From Oscillospiraceae bacterium (GTDB taxonomy: Bacteria > Bacillota > Clostridia > Oscillospirales > Acutalibacteraceae): 64,000 nucleotides of DNA. Shown here one piece after another: positions 6,951-16,892 of the stretch. A program made the position numbers and the translations under genes. The notes beneath the pieces are model-generated. The model worked only from the letters and a program-made list of their open reading frames with translations. It was not told the DNA's origin and did no database searches. The DNA lies in contig CAJTCS010000009.1 in assembly GCA_910574995.1 (NCBI GenBank), positions 1 through 64,000 of the forward strand, read 5' to 3'. The first letter of the stretch is position 1. Each line of letters opens with the position of its first letter.

Positions 6951-8491
6951 ATGGCATTCCTAAAACGCGCATTCTTTAGCATGAAACACAGCTGGCTAAA
7001 AAACTTATTTGTTATTATCATGTTTACAGTGCTGTTCGCCTGCTGTGTGGGCTTTTTGGTGGTGTACGCCACCAGCAGCAAGCAGCTTGCTACCGTGCGG
7101 GAGAATACGGCATGTTCAGTCACCATGCGGGCGCCTCACTTCCGAAAAAAAGCAATTAACACTTCGACAGGCCCTCGCATTTCCCCAAAACAGACGAAAG
7201 AGTACATAGAGATGACCCCAGTGTAGTGGCTTATAATTCGGGCGAGTACACGTTCATTGATTTCGTGGACGTGGAGCCGCTGTATGAGAAAGGCCAGGAC
7301 GAGGCCCCTTGGAAGCCCTGGAATTTTGATGCTTATATGTACTTACCCACATACAGCGAAAAAGATAAGGCGTTCAATGTCTATGGTTACAATTTAATAG
7401 AGGGCAAACACTTCACCCCAGAAGACAGCCCGGATGTATGCCTGATTTCCCAAGAATTTGCCCAGCATAACCAGTTGCATTTAGGCAGTGAATTTTCTGT
7501 CCGCTATATCGATCCTATGGGATCCGCAGAAGAAAATGGCCCGCCTGTGAAAATAACGGTGGTTGGCATTTTCAAGGCGAAAGAAAGCAATAAACTGCGG
7601 GGGTATCAATCCCGAGAAGAGGAAATGCTCTTTGCGCCGGCTGCCCTGCAGGCATTGCTACATCCCGAAGGTGGCCGTGAAAATGGCTCATATGTGGATT
7701 ATGTGACCGCTTATCTGCAGAGCGAGGAAGACATACCTGGCTTTATTGAGCGGACAAAAAAGAAATTCTCCATCCATGAAATTTGGACAAGTGCATTGGC
7801 GCACCCTTCCTTTCAGCCTGTCCCAGAGGAATATGCAGAAATGGATTTCGATGATTTTTCCCAGGAAATATGGGATAATCCCTTTTTTTACCTCCAACTC
7901 AATGAGGAATGGTATGACATGACCATGGGCCCTACAGAGAAGATGAATCAGCTTGCAGGCGGTATGACACTTGCTTTCTTAGTGGCGTCTACATTGGTGT
8001 TGGTTCTGGTCAACACATTGTTATTGAAAAATAAGCACCGGGAATTTGGGATGCTGTGCGCCATGGGGGAAAGTAAATTGAAAATAGCACTACAGGCAGC
8101 TGTAGAGATGGCTGTGCCCATTATAATTGCCATGGTTTTAGGATTAGCCGTTGGCGTAGCGGCAGGTGTGCCTTTAGCTGAAAGCCTGACTTCTGATGTG
8201 TATGAACAAAATGCTGCCGACGTGCAGGGGCAGAATAATATGGTCAGTTATGCCCGCGCGGAACAAAGTGGATATTCCATAGATAAGTTAGGGCCGCAAG
8301 CATTATCCGATTTAGTTTCCGATGTGATGCCCAACATCGTTGTACCGCCCCAGCCCAAGGCCCAGGTGGACGGCGCGGCGGTGGGGGCGTACTTTGCCGC
8401 TGTGCTGGCGCTGGCCCTGGCAGCAGTGCTGATACAGGCCGGGGCGGTGCTGCGGCTGAAACCCGCCAAAATACTGACGGGGAAAGGGTGA
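6951..8491 (+). pseudogene. FtsX-like ABC transporter permease with a frameshift
   Basis: ATG 6951 (upstream box GGGGAG) opens a typical MacB/FtsX permease: a short cytoplasmic start, a membrane helix at about residues 18-40 (NLFVIIMFTVLFACCVGFLV) and then an extracytoplasmic domain. The frame ends at TAG 7224-7226 after KEYIEMTPV, but the next frame continues without loss as DDPSVVAYNSGEYTF through three more membrane helices to the stop at 8491. One missing base near 7211 explains both halves (expected EYIEDDPSV). Either the gene is inactive or this is a sequencing error. The second permease starts 11 bases downstream, so both would form a heterodimer. No ATPase gene is nearby. Confidence 0.8.
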
Positions 8492-8502
8492 GGAGGGTAC
8501 AT

Positions 8503-9771
8503 ATGAATTTCTTAAAGCGAGCGATGCACAGCATCTGGTACCGCAAGCGGAGTTTCCTGCTATTATTTTGTGTTTTCACGGTTTTGTCCGTGCTTATTTT
8601 GATCGGGTTTTCCGTGCTGTCGGCCTGTAACCAGCAGGCAAAAGCACTGCGGGAAGAGATCGGCGCTTCCGTCATAATCAACAATTACCACACGGAAACC
8701 AACGATATTTTTTACAGTGCTGACCTAATCACCCAGGAAGATTTGCGCAAAATTGAGAGTGACCCGCTGGTGCGCGGCAGCAACCCCTATGTCTTTTCCA
8801 TGGCCATGGCTACGGAGGACATCACGCCTGTTGTCACCGAGTCGCAAGCGGATACTTATTCATCTTTTGAGAACAGCTGGATGCGGGTGGAGGGCACCTC
8901 CGACCTGTCCGGCGTAGCGGATTTCGTGGCCGGTACCGTGACCCTGGCGGAGGGACGGGAGTTTACGAAAGAGGACACGGGCAAGGTGATTGTCAGCGCT
9001 GATGTGGCCCAGCAGAGCGGCATCGAAGTAGGCGACTCCATTTTGATAGACGGATATTATACAGAAAAAACTTATTCAGAATATCACGGATCCGATACAA
9101 CGGCAGAGGTGGCGGGCATTTTTACCATCAACAACTACTTGCCCCACACCGACGCGGCCTTTTATAACGCAGAAAATGTGCTATATGTCACACCAGACGT
9201 GGCTTTTTCCCTGAACGGTATGGATAATGTATACAATATCAAGCTGGAAATCAGTGACCCGCTGCAAGCAGAGCAGTTTGTGCAGAACATCCAAAATATG
9301 GACATTGAAGATGTGGAGGATTATCAATTCACCATTGACACCACCCAGTACCGCAGCATGCAGGGGGCCATCGACAGCATGACGAAACTGGCGGCTATTA
9401 TGTTCGCCGCATCCATTTTAATGGGTGCAGTGGTGCTGGTGATGATGCTGATGATCAACCTGAAAGACCGGGAATTCGAGTTGGGCGTACTGCTCTCCAT
9501 GGGGGAAAACAAAGCGAAAATCATCGGCCAAATGATGCTGGAATCTCTGTTCCCGGTGCTGTGCGCCATGACAGCGGCTGTGTTCTGCGGTGGATGGATG
9601 CAGCAAATCTTTGCAAGTTTATTCACCACCGCTGTTGACATCTCCCCCACGCCTGTCACAATTTTCGAGATGTATCTGGCTGGGATTTTGTTAACTTTGC
9701 TGGCTTCCTGCGTGACGGTCTGGAAAGTGACGCAGTATCAGCCAAAGCGTATCTTAATGGCCATGGAATAG
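8503..9771 (+). CDS. FtsX-like ABC transporter permease
   Basis: This 422-residue MacB/FtsX-type permease has one N-terminal membrane helix (about 18-42), a large extracytoplasmic domain and three C-terminal helices (about 295-318, 345-365, 390-410). The last helix is followed by a cytoplasmic tail (QYQPKRILMAME), the usual ending of the family. I start it at ATG 8503 because AGGAGG lies seven bases upstream; the earlier GTG 8488 has no such box. It would pair with the preceding permease and need a separate ATPase. Part of this gene (about 9120-9690) is present a second time, inverted and broken, at 14919-15513. Confidence 0.85.
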   Translation: MNFLKRAMHSIWYRKRSFLLLFCVFTVLSVLILIGFSVLSACNQQAKALREEIGASVIINNYHTETNDIFYSADLITQEDLRKIESDPLVRGSNPYVFSMAMATEDITPVVTESQADTYSSFENSWMRVEGTSDLSGVADFVAGTVTLAEGREFTKEDTGKVIVSADVAQQSGIEVGDSILIDGYYTEKTYSEYHGSDTTAEVAGIFTINNYLPHTDAAFYNAENVLYVTPDVAFSLNGMDNVYNIKLEISDPLQAEQFVQNIQNMDIEDVEDYQFTIDTTQYRSMQGAIDSMTKLAAIMFAASILMGAVVLVMMLMINLKDREFELGVLLSMGENKAKIIGQMMLESLFPVLCAMTAAVFCGGWMQQIFASLFTTAVDISPTPVTIFEMYLAGILLTLLASCVTVWKVTQYQPKRILMAME

Positions 9772-9913
9772 TATAAAAATACAAGACTAACTATTAAGTC
9801 AAGCCCCGAAATGAGGGAAATTGAAAAAATGGATGTGGAGACACAAGACGGCAAAAAGGGTGTGAGGAAACAGGCGTCCGTGAGGACACCAAGACGAGAA
9901 GAGTAGGAAAGAG

Positions 9914-11094
9914 TTACGCAGCCGCCACCGGCTGGTAAGGAAGCCCGGACGTCTCCATTGCGTAGATGAGCCGTACCAGTTTCTTGGCGGCATGGGATAA
10001 GGCCACATTGTAGTGCTTGCCCTCTGCTCGTTTCTTGGCAAGATATGCGGCAAAGGTGGGGTCCCAAAGGCAGACGTACTTGGTGGCATTGTAAATGGCA
10101 AAGCGCAGGTATCTGGAGCCTCGTTTCTCCATATGGGCATAGCAGTTGTTGAGCTGCCCGGATTGGTAGGTGGAGGGAGACAGACCGGCGTAAGCCAGGA
10201 CTTTGTCAGGAGAATCAAAGCGAGAGAAGTCACCTACCTCGGCAAGGATCATGGCACTCATCCTCACACCCATACCGGGGATGGTAGTAATGGGAGAGTG
10301 CAGATCCTCCATGATGGACTGAACAGAGGCTTCAATGTCCGCGATCTCAGCATCCAGTTCCCGGACGAGACGGATGGTGTGCCGGAGTACCAGAGACTTG
10401 GCAGGCATAACAGAGCCAACGGAGGCTCTGGCAGCATCTCGGAATGCCACTGCTGTATCTCGCTTGTAATGTCCCTTAGAGGAAGAGTCCAGAAGAGACT
10501 TGAGCCGGGTAAGGTTGGCCTGGGCGATCTGCTTAGCTCCGGGAAGTTCCTCCAGGAGAGTGTATACAGAGTTCATGTGGAGAGTGGGCACCAGCTTTTC
10601 CAGTTCGGGGAACAGGATACAGACCAGACGAGAAACTGATTGTTTGAGCTTGGCTCGTCCCGAACTTTATCAAATCTGTATCTTGTGAGTGACTTTAGTT
10701 CCTCGTTGTGGTATGCTGTATCCGTGTAGGGCTTGAGGCCCAAATCGGACAAAAGCATAGCCGCAATGGTACTCGCGTCAACTTTATCGGTCTTGGTTTT
10801 TCGTAAGGAGAGGCTTTTCCGGTAGAGGTTGGTGTGCAGGGGATTCAAGACATAGGTGGGAAGGCCTCTGTCAAGAAGAAACCCCAGGAGGTTATAGCTG
10901 TAATGTCCGGTTGCCTCAAGCCCTACTTTTATGCTGTCTTAGGGCGAGACACAGTTGTGTATCTTCTCCAAAAGGAACTGAAACCCTTCCATGCTGTTGG
11001 GGATGGCGAATACGTCTGCTAACACCTCCCCCTCCAAGGACAGGATAAAGCAGTCATGCTTGTCCTTGGCGACGTCGATCCCGACACAAATCAT
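9914..11094 (-). mobile_element. IS110 family transposase, inactivated
   Basis: On the minus strand, ATG 11094 starts MICVGIDVAKDKHDCF, the DEDD RuvC-like domain of IS110 transposases, with GLEATGHYS and KTKTDKVDAS further on. The C-terminal transposase_20 domain (TTIPGMGVRMSAMILAEVGD; LSPSTYQSGQ with the catalytic serine) reads well from about 10591 to the stop at 9914. Two lesions kill it: an in-frame TAA after HNCVSP near 10940, and a one-base loss near 10650 where KVRDE should shift to KLKQSVSRLVCILF. IS110 elements have no clear terminal inverted repeats, so the ends are not marked; the non-coding ends probably lie at about 9780-9913 and 11095-11340. Confidence 0.85.
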
Positions 11095-11453
11095 AAGCAG
11101 AACCTCCAGATGTAAAAATTTGATGCTGCATCCACAGGGCGCCTTGCCTTGTAACCTTGTTCTACATCAACCGTCTTGGCGGTATCTAACTGATTAACAA
11201 AATTGCAAGGGGCTGTGGTTGGAGCCTATTACAAACCATTTCATAGTAGAAGGAATTAACCAATCCACAGCATCCCTTCCAGTGTAGCATATGACTTTAG
11301 CAAAAGTCACGAAAACTACTATCTCATTATAATACAAGGAACAATTTCTATAGGAATGCCCCCTTCTGTAATCAGTGAGCCCTTTCCCACATGCTCGGAC
11401 AGCCCCCGAGCATGTGGGAAAGGGCTGCGGTTCATTTTCCGCAGCTTTCTCGT
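11095..11453. other. Non-coding: IS110 upstream end plus a 21-base perfect hairpin
   Basis: The part next to the transposase start (11095 to about 11340) is where IS110-group elements encode their bridge RNA. Further on, AGCCCTTTCCCACATGCTCGG (11378-11398) pairs perfectly with 11406-11426 around a 7-base loop. No T run follows, so it is a structural hairpin or a weak terminator. No gene is supported here. Confidence 0.5.
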
Positions 11454-12220
11454 TCACTCTTTAACCGCTATCACCGCCAATCTGCCGTTTCTTTGCGAAT
11501 ACTCGCAGGTTACAAGAGTAAGGAGCCTGTCCCCAAAGACAGGTTCTCGCCCGGTATCATAAATCCTCCGTTTTTCAGATTTTCCACAAAGCTGTTGAAA
11601 TCACCAACGCTGATGTTGATTTGGTCAAATATGCTCCATTCCCCCGGCGCATAGCTGCCAGCCACTCGGAGTACCGCCGCCACCTGGTAAATTTCAGCAC
11701 CGTTCTCTGTTTCCAAAACGATTTCCAGGTGGGCCTTGCAGTAACTTTCATCCGCATAGTCATGCAGTACAGAAAACATACTGCCGTCATTCATTTGAAA
11801 TTTTCCGGCCATCCGGACGGTAGCCATTTGCTTACGAAGTTCAGCGTATAAATTTCGAAAGTGTTCGGGCTTTAGGTCGGCGAGTTTGTAGCCACCCAGG
11901 AATAGCATGAAACGGTCGATATCCTGCTTGTTCCGGGCCAGGGTGGATTTCGCCAGTTTAGTGGGGGCAATCTCCCGCAGCCACAGTTCGGTGTAGGCCA
12001 CGAGGGTGATGGCCTTGTCCACTTTCACTGGTTCATTGTGACATTGTCGCTCGAAGAAAGCGGCTTCTTCGAGCCATTTTTCCTTGGCCCTGGGGGTTAA
12101 ATCTTCGAGCAGGCGACCGGTTTTCTGCTGGGGATTGCGGCGCTTGCCATCGAAATCATAGCCCCTGGAAACAATCAGCAAGTAGCTGTTGCCCCGTTTA
12201 CGGATGCTTGCCCTAGTGTC
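11454..12220 (-). pseudogene. Chimera: tyrosine integrase N-terminus joined to sortase B C-terminus
   Basis: Read from 12220 downwards, the frame begins ASIRKRGNSYLLIVSRGYD, then has KAITLVAYTELWLREIAP and STLARNKQDIDRFMLFLGGY, the arm-binding and core-binding regions of a phage-type tyrosine integrase. At about 11830 it changes without a stop into sortase B sequence: QMNDGSMFSVLHDYADESYC, then FDQINISVGDFNSFVENLKN. After ENLSLG a one-base loss moves the catalytic motif TLVTCEYS and the end NGRLAVIAVKE into another frame, ending at TGA 11454. The integrase lacks its catalytic domain and the sortase lacks its N-terminus. A deletion fused the two. Confidence 0.8.
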
Positions 12221-12349
12221 AACCTACTTTCTGTTGTGATTTGCCCTGTTGAGGCAACCACACCATACCACAGCTTCTGCCGGAAATCCAGCGGGAAAAG
12301 CACTTTCTACCTTACCGACAAAGAGTGCGGGGTATGGGTGCTTGAGAAC
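12221..12349. other. Junction sequence with a short protein-like fragment
   Basis: On the plus strand 12271-12353 reads YHSFCRKSSGKSTFYLTDKE then CGVWVLENK without stops, but no start, end or family is recognisable. It lies exactly between the truncated integrase and the truncated transposase and probably is a scrap of a third gene. Confidence 0.3.
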
Positions 12350-12933
12350 AAATCACTTTGATGACAGTTTCATCGGCGTGCCACTCATCCGAGTTGAAAT
12401 TCAGGGCTGGAATGAGCTGTAAGGCGATATTCTGGAACATGGGCGCGAACTTGGTACACCAGTTGCTGATGGTGGTGTGGGAGACCTTGCCATTCATCAT
12501 GGTACGCAAAATCAGCGCGATGTTGCGGAATGAGTTCTTGCCCAGGCAGAACATGCTCAGAGCCGTGAGGATTACATGGACAGGGTAGCGCATCCGCTTG
12601 AAGTCTGTCTTGCCAAAGAGTCTGGACATGGACGGGGCCGAGATGGCCGTAGGCTTTGGCACGAAGAAAGAGTGGCCGCACTTTTTGTCGCAGCAGCGGT
12701 AGTTGCTGTAATGCTCCTTATCGTGATGCAGGAAAGCAGCTTTGCCGCAAGCCGGACATGAGGGGTAATGTTTCGTTCTGGGCCGCCCGATCTCCCGCCT
12801 CGCTTCCGGCGCCCACTGATGCCGGCATTTCTTGCACTGGTACTTTTTGATGTCCATGGGCGTCTTTTCCATATCGATAAAAGTCTGTTTTGTTGTTGCA
12901 TTTCGGGCACCTTATTTGGTATAATTTTTCCAT
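12350..12933 (-). pseudogene. DDE-type IS transposase, frameshifted and truncated
   Basis: The minus-strand ATG 12933, with AAAGGAG upstream, starts MEKLYQIRCPKCNNKTDFYR. A frameshift near 12855 moves the reading into KYQCKKCRHQWAPEARREIG. Four Cys pairs (CPKC, CKKC, CPAC, CDKKC) form an N-terminal zinc-ribbon region. Then follow LTALSMFCLGKNSFRNIALI and SDEWHADETVIKV, where the first catalytic Asp of a DDE/IS6- or IS1595-like fold is expected. After that homology ends at 12350 and unrelated sequence follows, so the second half of the gene is gone. The exact IS family is uncertain. Confidence 0.7.
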
Positions 12934-13183
12934 GAAGACTCGTCTCCTTTCGGGAGGTACTTGGATTTGTGGTGAAACCATTGTACCAGAAGGGCTGGCG
13001 GGTCTTCAACTTTCATTTTAGTTTACAGTACGAGAATCCGCAGAGTGTTAGGGTATCACAAGGCGGACGAGGGCAAAATGGCCGTCAATATTCAGCAATT
13101 TTTATGTCCGGCACGAGTATGAAAGGGGAACTTCCACATCTGTGGCCTTTAGTCTAAATAGAGATTTTTTCATGCCCTTTCCT

Positions 13184-14101
13184 CTATCCCCTCGAAGTGT
13201 TCCGCTTTGCTTTATAAAGAGATTTTCCTGTCAGCATTGCGAAATAAAGCAGCATAGCAACCAGGATGATGATACAAAAATCTCGTTGGGATGAATATGT
13301 GGTGAAGTTAAATCCTTTTGTGCAAAGCTGCGCTGCCATATAGGAAATGGGGAACGGTATAGCCTTGTCAATCCAAACAATGATTGCTTGCTTATTTCTC
13401 AATAGCAATCGTAGAATTGCAAGTACAACAAGGGCAAGGAGAGCTGCTAGGAAATACGGCATTAAAATCAATCTTGGCAGGGATACGCCGTTTTCTTCCG
13501 TATTTTCAGTTGACCCATAAATCAGTACATCCTCGGAACCGTCGTTTTGGGCATAGAAAATCTGCATTTTTGTTTCTTGCTCAAAGGGTATCACCATATT
13601 TTGTTTTCCGCGATTAGATGAATATAAGTCCCAAGTTGTTGTCCAAGCATTTATGTGGTAAATTTCTGTTTCAGTTTCATTGTCCAACACTTCATTACAG
13701 CTGTAACCGGTTACCTCGCTGTCAAAGGTGACGATAACGCTCCCATCAGGGCCGTCCATAACATGGAGCAGGTTATCAGAATAAGGGAAAAATTTAGGTG
13801 ATGTTAAAATCCCGAAAACAATCGTCACTATAGCGCAGGCCAAGGCCGCTGTGAAACAAATAGTCTGTAGGCGTTTGATAAATAAGTCCCGCTTTACCCT
13901 TTTTAACGGCACAATATCAGTATCGGGGTCAGTGTCAGCCTCAGGGATAAACTTCGTAGCTTTCCGCATACGCTCAAACTCCGCATGGCACTCCGCGCAA
14001 TGCTTAAGATGTTCGTTGACAAATTCTCTTGTATCCGCACTTACCATATCTTCTACATAAAGCGGAAGTATGTCTTTAATCAAATTGCATTTATCACTCA
14101 T
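13184..14101 (-). CDS. Anti-sigma factor with zinc-finger domain
   Basis: This 305-residue membrane protein starts at ATG 14101 (MSDKCNLIKDILPLYVEDMV). The zf-HC2 motif H-x3-C-x2-C is at His31, Cys35 and Cys38 (EHLKHCAECHAEF). A membrane helix follows at about 78-98, then an extracytoplasmic domain, and two more helices at about 213-235 and 280-300. The start overlaps the end of the sigma-factor gene by eight bases, so both are co-translated, the standard arrangement for an ECF sigma factor and its membrane-bound inhibitor. The signal sensed outside is unknown. Confidence 0.85.
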   Translation of the reverse strand: MSDKCNLIKDILPLYVEDMVSADTREFVNEHLKHCAECHAEFERMRKATKFIPEADTDPDTDIVPLKRVKRDLFIKRLQTICFTAALACAIVTIVFGILTSPKFFPYSDNLLHVMDGPDGSVIVTFDSEVTGYSCNEVLDNETETEIYHINAWTTTWDLYSSNRGKQNMVIPFEQETKMQIFYAQNDGSEDVLIYGSTENTEENGVSLPRLILMPYFLAALLALVVLAILRLLLRNKQAIIVWIDKAIPFPISYMAAQLCTKGFNFTTYSSQRDFCIIILVAMLLYFAMLTGKSLYKAKRNTSRG

Positions 14102-14594
14102 TATTGGCCTCCATTTGTTCCAATATTTTGTTTCTTGCCCGGTGATAAGTGACACAGGCCCAGTTATCTGTTTTTTGAAAAATTTTTGCGATTTGTTTGA
14201 AACTCAACTCTCCAAAAACCCGCAGCATAAAAACTTCCTTATACGGTTCGGCTAAGTCATGCAGCAGCAGATGTATTCGTATAGCGTCACTTCGGTTTAT
14301 CATCTGTTCCTCAATGGTGTCTGTGTTATCTGTAAATTCAGCGTCATCAATATCTACAAGCCCCTGTTGCTTTTTCAAGTGAGAAAAATAACAGTTTTTT
14401 GCAATTTGACAAAGCCAAACACGAATGTCTGTATCACCGCGAAAGGCATCTATTGAACGCATTGCCTTGAAGAATGTTTCGCTTGTGATCTCCTCCGCCA
14501 GACCTTCGTCTTTTGACAGCTTTTTAAGAAAGAGAAATACATCATTAAAGTATCTTCTATAAATTTTCTCAAATTCTTCGTTGGAACCCGCCAC
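14094..14594 (-). CDS. ECF-type RNA polymerase sigma factor
   Basis: This 166-residue protein has region 2 (FEKIYRRYFNDVFLFLKKLS; AEEITSETFFKAMRSIDAFR) and region 4 (LAEPYKEVFMLRVFGELSFK with the helix-turn-helix QIAKIFQKTDNWACVTYHRA). The start is GTG 14594 with GGAGGTGA upstream. It directs RNA polymerase to stress or envelope genes and is held by the anti-sigma factor encoded next to it. Such pairs usually activate their own promoter; I see no certain ECF promoter upstream. Confidence 0.92.
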   Translation of the reverse strand: MAGSNEEFEKIYRRYFNDVFLFLKKLSKDEGLAEEITSETFFKAMRSIDAFRGDTDIRVWLCQIAKNCYFSHLKKQQGLVDIDDAEFTDNTDTIEEQMINRSDAIRIHLLLHDLAEPYKEVFMLRVFGELSFKQIAKIFQKTDNWACVTYHRARNKILEQMEANNE

Positions 14595-14918
14595 TATCTC
14601 ACCTCCTCCCTTATAAGACTTCGTATTTCAAAAAATCTTACAAAGTTTTTGAAATATTTTTGAAAACAGTTTTCCCTCATATATTTGCCCGGAACTGATA
14701 CCACTTATGGCATATTAGATTTTGACGAAATTAGTATAGACTGCCACTTGCCCGAATTGCAAGACGCTATTATAAAGAAATGCGGGGATTGCCCCGCATT
14801 TCAGCCAAATCATAATCAATTCCGCAAAAATGATTTCCCCCACCTGGACCTTACAGCAACTCATCCGCCCCACCCAGCGCATGGGGTTGTGGGCTTTCAA
14901 TTCCTCGGTGGCCCCAGC
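14595..14918. other. Non-coding, one hairpin
   Basis: The upstream region of the sigma gene is AT-rich. A perfect stem, AAATGCGGGG / CCCCGCATTT, lies at about 14779-14802 and is the best candidate for a transcription end between the permease remnant and the sigma operon. No gene is supported. Confidence 0.4.
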
Positions 14919-15513
14919 CTACTCTGCCATATCCTCTGCCCGGATAGCGGCTTTCAAAGTCAATAAAAACCCGGCCAGATACATCTCGAAAATTGTGATA
15001 GGCGTGAGAGAGAGATCTACAACTGTTGTGAATAAATTTGCAAAGATTTGCTGCATCCATCCACTGCAGAACACGGCCGCCGTCATGGCGCACAGCACTG
15101 GGAACAGGGATTCCAGCATCATTTGGCCGATGATTTTTGCCTTGTTTTCCCCCATGGAAAGCAATACGCCCAACTCGAATTCCCGGTCCTTCAGGTTGAT
15201 CATCAGCATCATCACAAGTACCACCGCGCCCATCAGGATGGATGCGGCAAACATAATAGCCGCCAGTTTCGTCATGCTGTCGATGGCCTTCTGCATGCTG
15301 CGGTACTGCGTCGTGTCAATGGTAAATTGGTAATTATCCACACCCTCAATATCCATACTTTGGATATTCTTTACAAATTACTCCGCTTGCAACGGGTCAT
15401 TGATTTCCAGCTTGATATTGTATATATTGTCCATTCCATTCAGAGAAAAATCCCCAAACGATGTGCATATAGCACATTTTCAGTGTTATAAAAAGCCGCG
15501 TCGGTGTGGGGCG
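14919..15513 (-). pseudogene. Partial second copy of the FtsX permease at 8503-9771
   Basis: On the minus strand, from about 15513 to 14990, the DNA is a near copy of 9120-9690. Translated pieces match almost residue for residue: PHTDAAFYNTENVLY, FTIDTTQYRSMQKAIDSMTK, NLKDREFELGVLLSMGENKA and MLESLFPVLCAMTAAVF. A frameshift follows NVLYA, a TAA replaces the glutamine codon near 15380, the first half of the gene is missing, and the last helix is replaced by LKAAIRAEDMAE. A 60-base sample I compared by eye differs at about five positions. This is a broken inverted duplicate. Confidence 0.85.
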
Positions 15514-15706
15514 GTGTCTCCCCATAAAACCGGATTTTTTCTGCACCGGGTAACCCGTGCAAAGCGCGCTTTTCCTCCAGCTGCAAGGGCCTGCATACAA
15601 GGACTTCTTTCCCCCAACTGAATCTTAAGAACTGGCTAAGGAGCACAAATGCGGCGCAAAAAAGGCCATTTGCCTCCTTTGCGCCGCATTACCCGCAATA
15701 GGGCCG

Positions 15707-16237
15707 TTAATGGGTATTTACCCACTCTAGGCACCGGGTACTAATTTCCCCAGCACTATGGTTTAAGTCTATAGAAGAAATGCAGCCGTTTTCATCTGTC
15801 TGTACCTTGCCGTTGATCGGCAGTGTTTCCTGGGATTCCCCTAGGGTGAGGATGGCCCGACCCTCTACAGAATATATCCGGGACTGCTCTAAATCCAATT
15901 GTACCTGTATATCTTCCACTTCCACCGAGATGTCAGCATCCATACAGAGAGCAGGGTACATTAGATCGACCAAACGGACTTGAGCCAAATCCCCGTAAAG
16001 CTGTGTCGTGAAGTCCTCCTCTGAAAAAACCGTTTTCAAATAGTCTTGGTACTCTGTAGCTTTTGGATCTGTCCCCGCGACAGACTGACGCGTAATGTAC
16101 GCATCAGGTGCTGACAGCAGTAGGGCCATTACACGGCCAATCCGCCTTTCGGGCGATTCCAAACGTGTACATCCCACCAATAATGTCAAAAAGATAATCC
16201 CAAAAAGGAGCAATATAGACATCAGGTTCTTTTTCAC
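15707..16237 (-). CDS. Lipoprotein of unknown function
   Basis: From GTG 16237 (box GGAAGGA six bases upstream) the protein reads MKKNLMSILLLFGIIFLTLL and then the lipobox LVGC, so it is exported and lipid-anchored at Cys23. The mature part of about 150 residues has alternating beta-like segments (VEVEDIQVQLDLEQSRIYSV; GRAILTLGESQETLPINGKV), and no family is recognised. The longer upstream frame from 16282 would put residues before the signal peptide and is unlikely. It stands alone between remnants. Confidence 0.65.
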   Translation of the reverse strand: MKKNLMSILLLFGIIFLTLLVGCTRLESPERRIGRVMALLLSAPDAYITRQSVAGTDPKATEYQDYLKTVFSEEDFTTQLYGDLAQVRLVDLMYPALCMDADISVEVEDIQVQLDLEQSRIYSVEGRAILTLGESQETLPINGKVQTDENGCISSIDLNHSAGEISTRCLEWVNTH

Positions 16238-16892
16238 AATACATCCTTCCCTTGAAGTAAAACCAGATAAATAATATTTCAAATTGATAAAAAACGCACT
16301 TATAAAGTTTTAGGCAGAGCACACCATTCCACCATCTTTAATTGTTGTGCCAATCCTTTTGTCTTTGGTGGCGGTTCTTATAATTCCCTAAATATACGCA
16401 GTATTCACATCGCAGCTTGCAGCGCCGTGTGACCTGCGTCAGCTTGGTGCTCAGCATATAGGGAGCATACTGGGGCATAGGGTGTTCAGAAACCTGCACC
16501 CGGTCACTTTTGAGAAACCTGTAATCCCGCAAATGGGCTGCCTGAGCCTTGCCTTCAGGGCTGGCATTTTTCAACGACGGATCCATTTTTACAGCATGAT
16601 GCGCAAAAATTATTTTCTGAACCCCCAAATTATTGTTTCTTATATATAAAACACCATATATTTTTTGATTTATCAATCGGAATTAAAGAAAAAACTGTAT
16701 TTATTTTGCAACGGGTTTCCAAAAGGGCTTGGGCATAGCGCCTGAAAAGTTATATAGAGCAAACCGGCAGCCCTTACTGTTACCGCCACGGCAAATATGT
16801 AGTAAGAATCAGTTTTACCGACACGGACGTGCCCCCAGAGTAGTTTCTCCTGAACTATATAATTTATAGAAAACAGGAAAAAGACGCTGCGT
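16238..16892. other. Non-coding or decayed, one unidentified minus-strand ORF
   Basis: The minus frame 16338-16676 (112 residues) contains CKLRCEYC and YLGNYKNRHQRQ, which could be a metal-binding fragment, but it has no ribosome-binding site and no known family. The rest is AT-rich and holds no supported feature. Confidence 0.35.

Noticed and set aside
7195-7226. Programmed frameshift in the first permease
   Set aside because: There is no slippery heptamer and no following stem, and the family does not use frameshifting. A simple deletion or sequence error explains it.
11194-11457. Minus-strand ORF of 87 codons
   Set aside because: It covers a large perfect hairpin and the IS110 end, has no family and no ribosome-binding site.
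16338-16676. Minus-strand ORF of 112 codons with CxxxCxxC-like motif
   Set aside because: The motif is suggestive, but there is no start signal and no family. Kept only as a remark in the intergenic entry.
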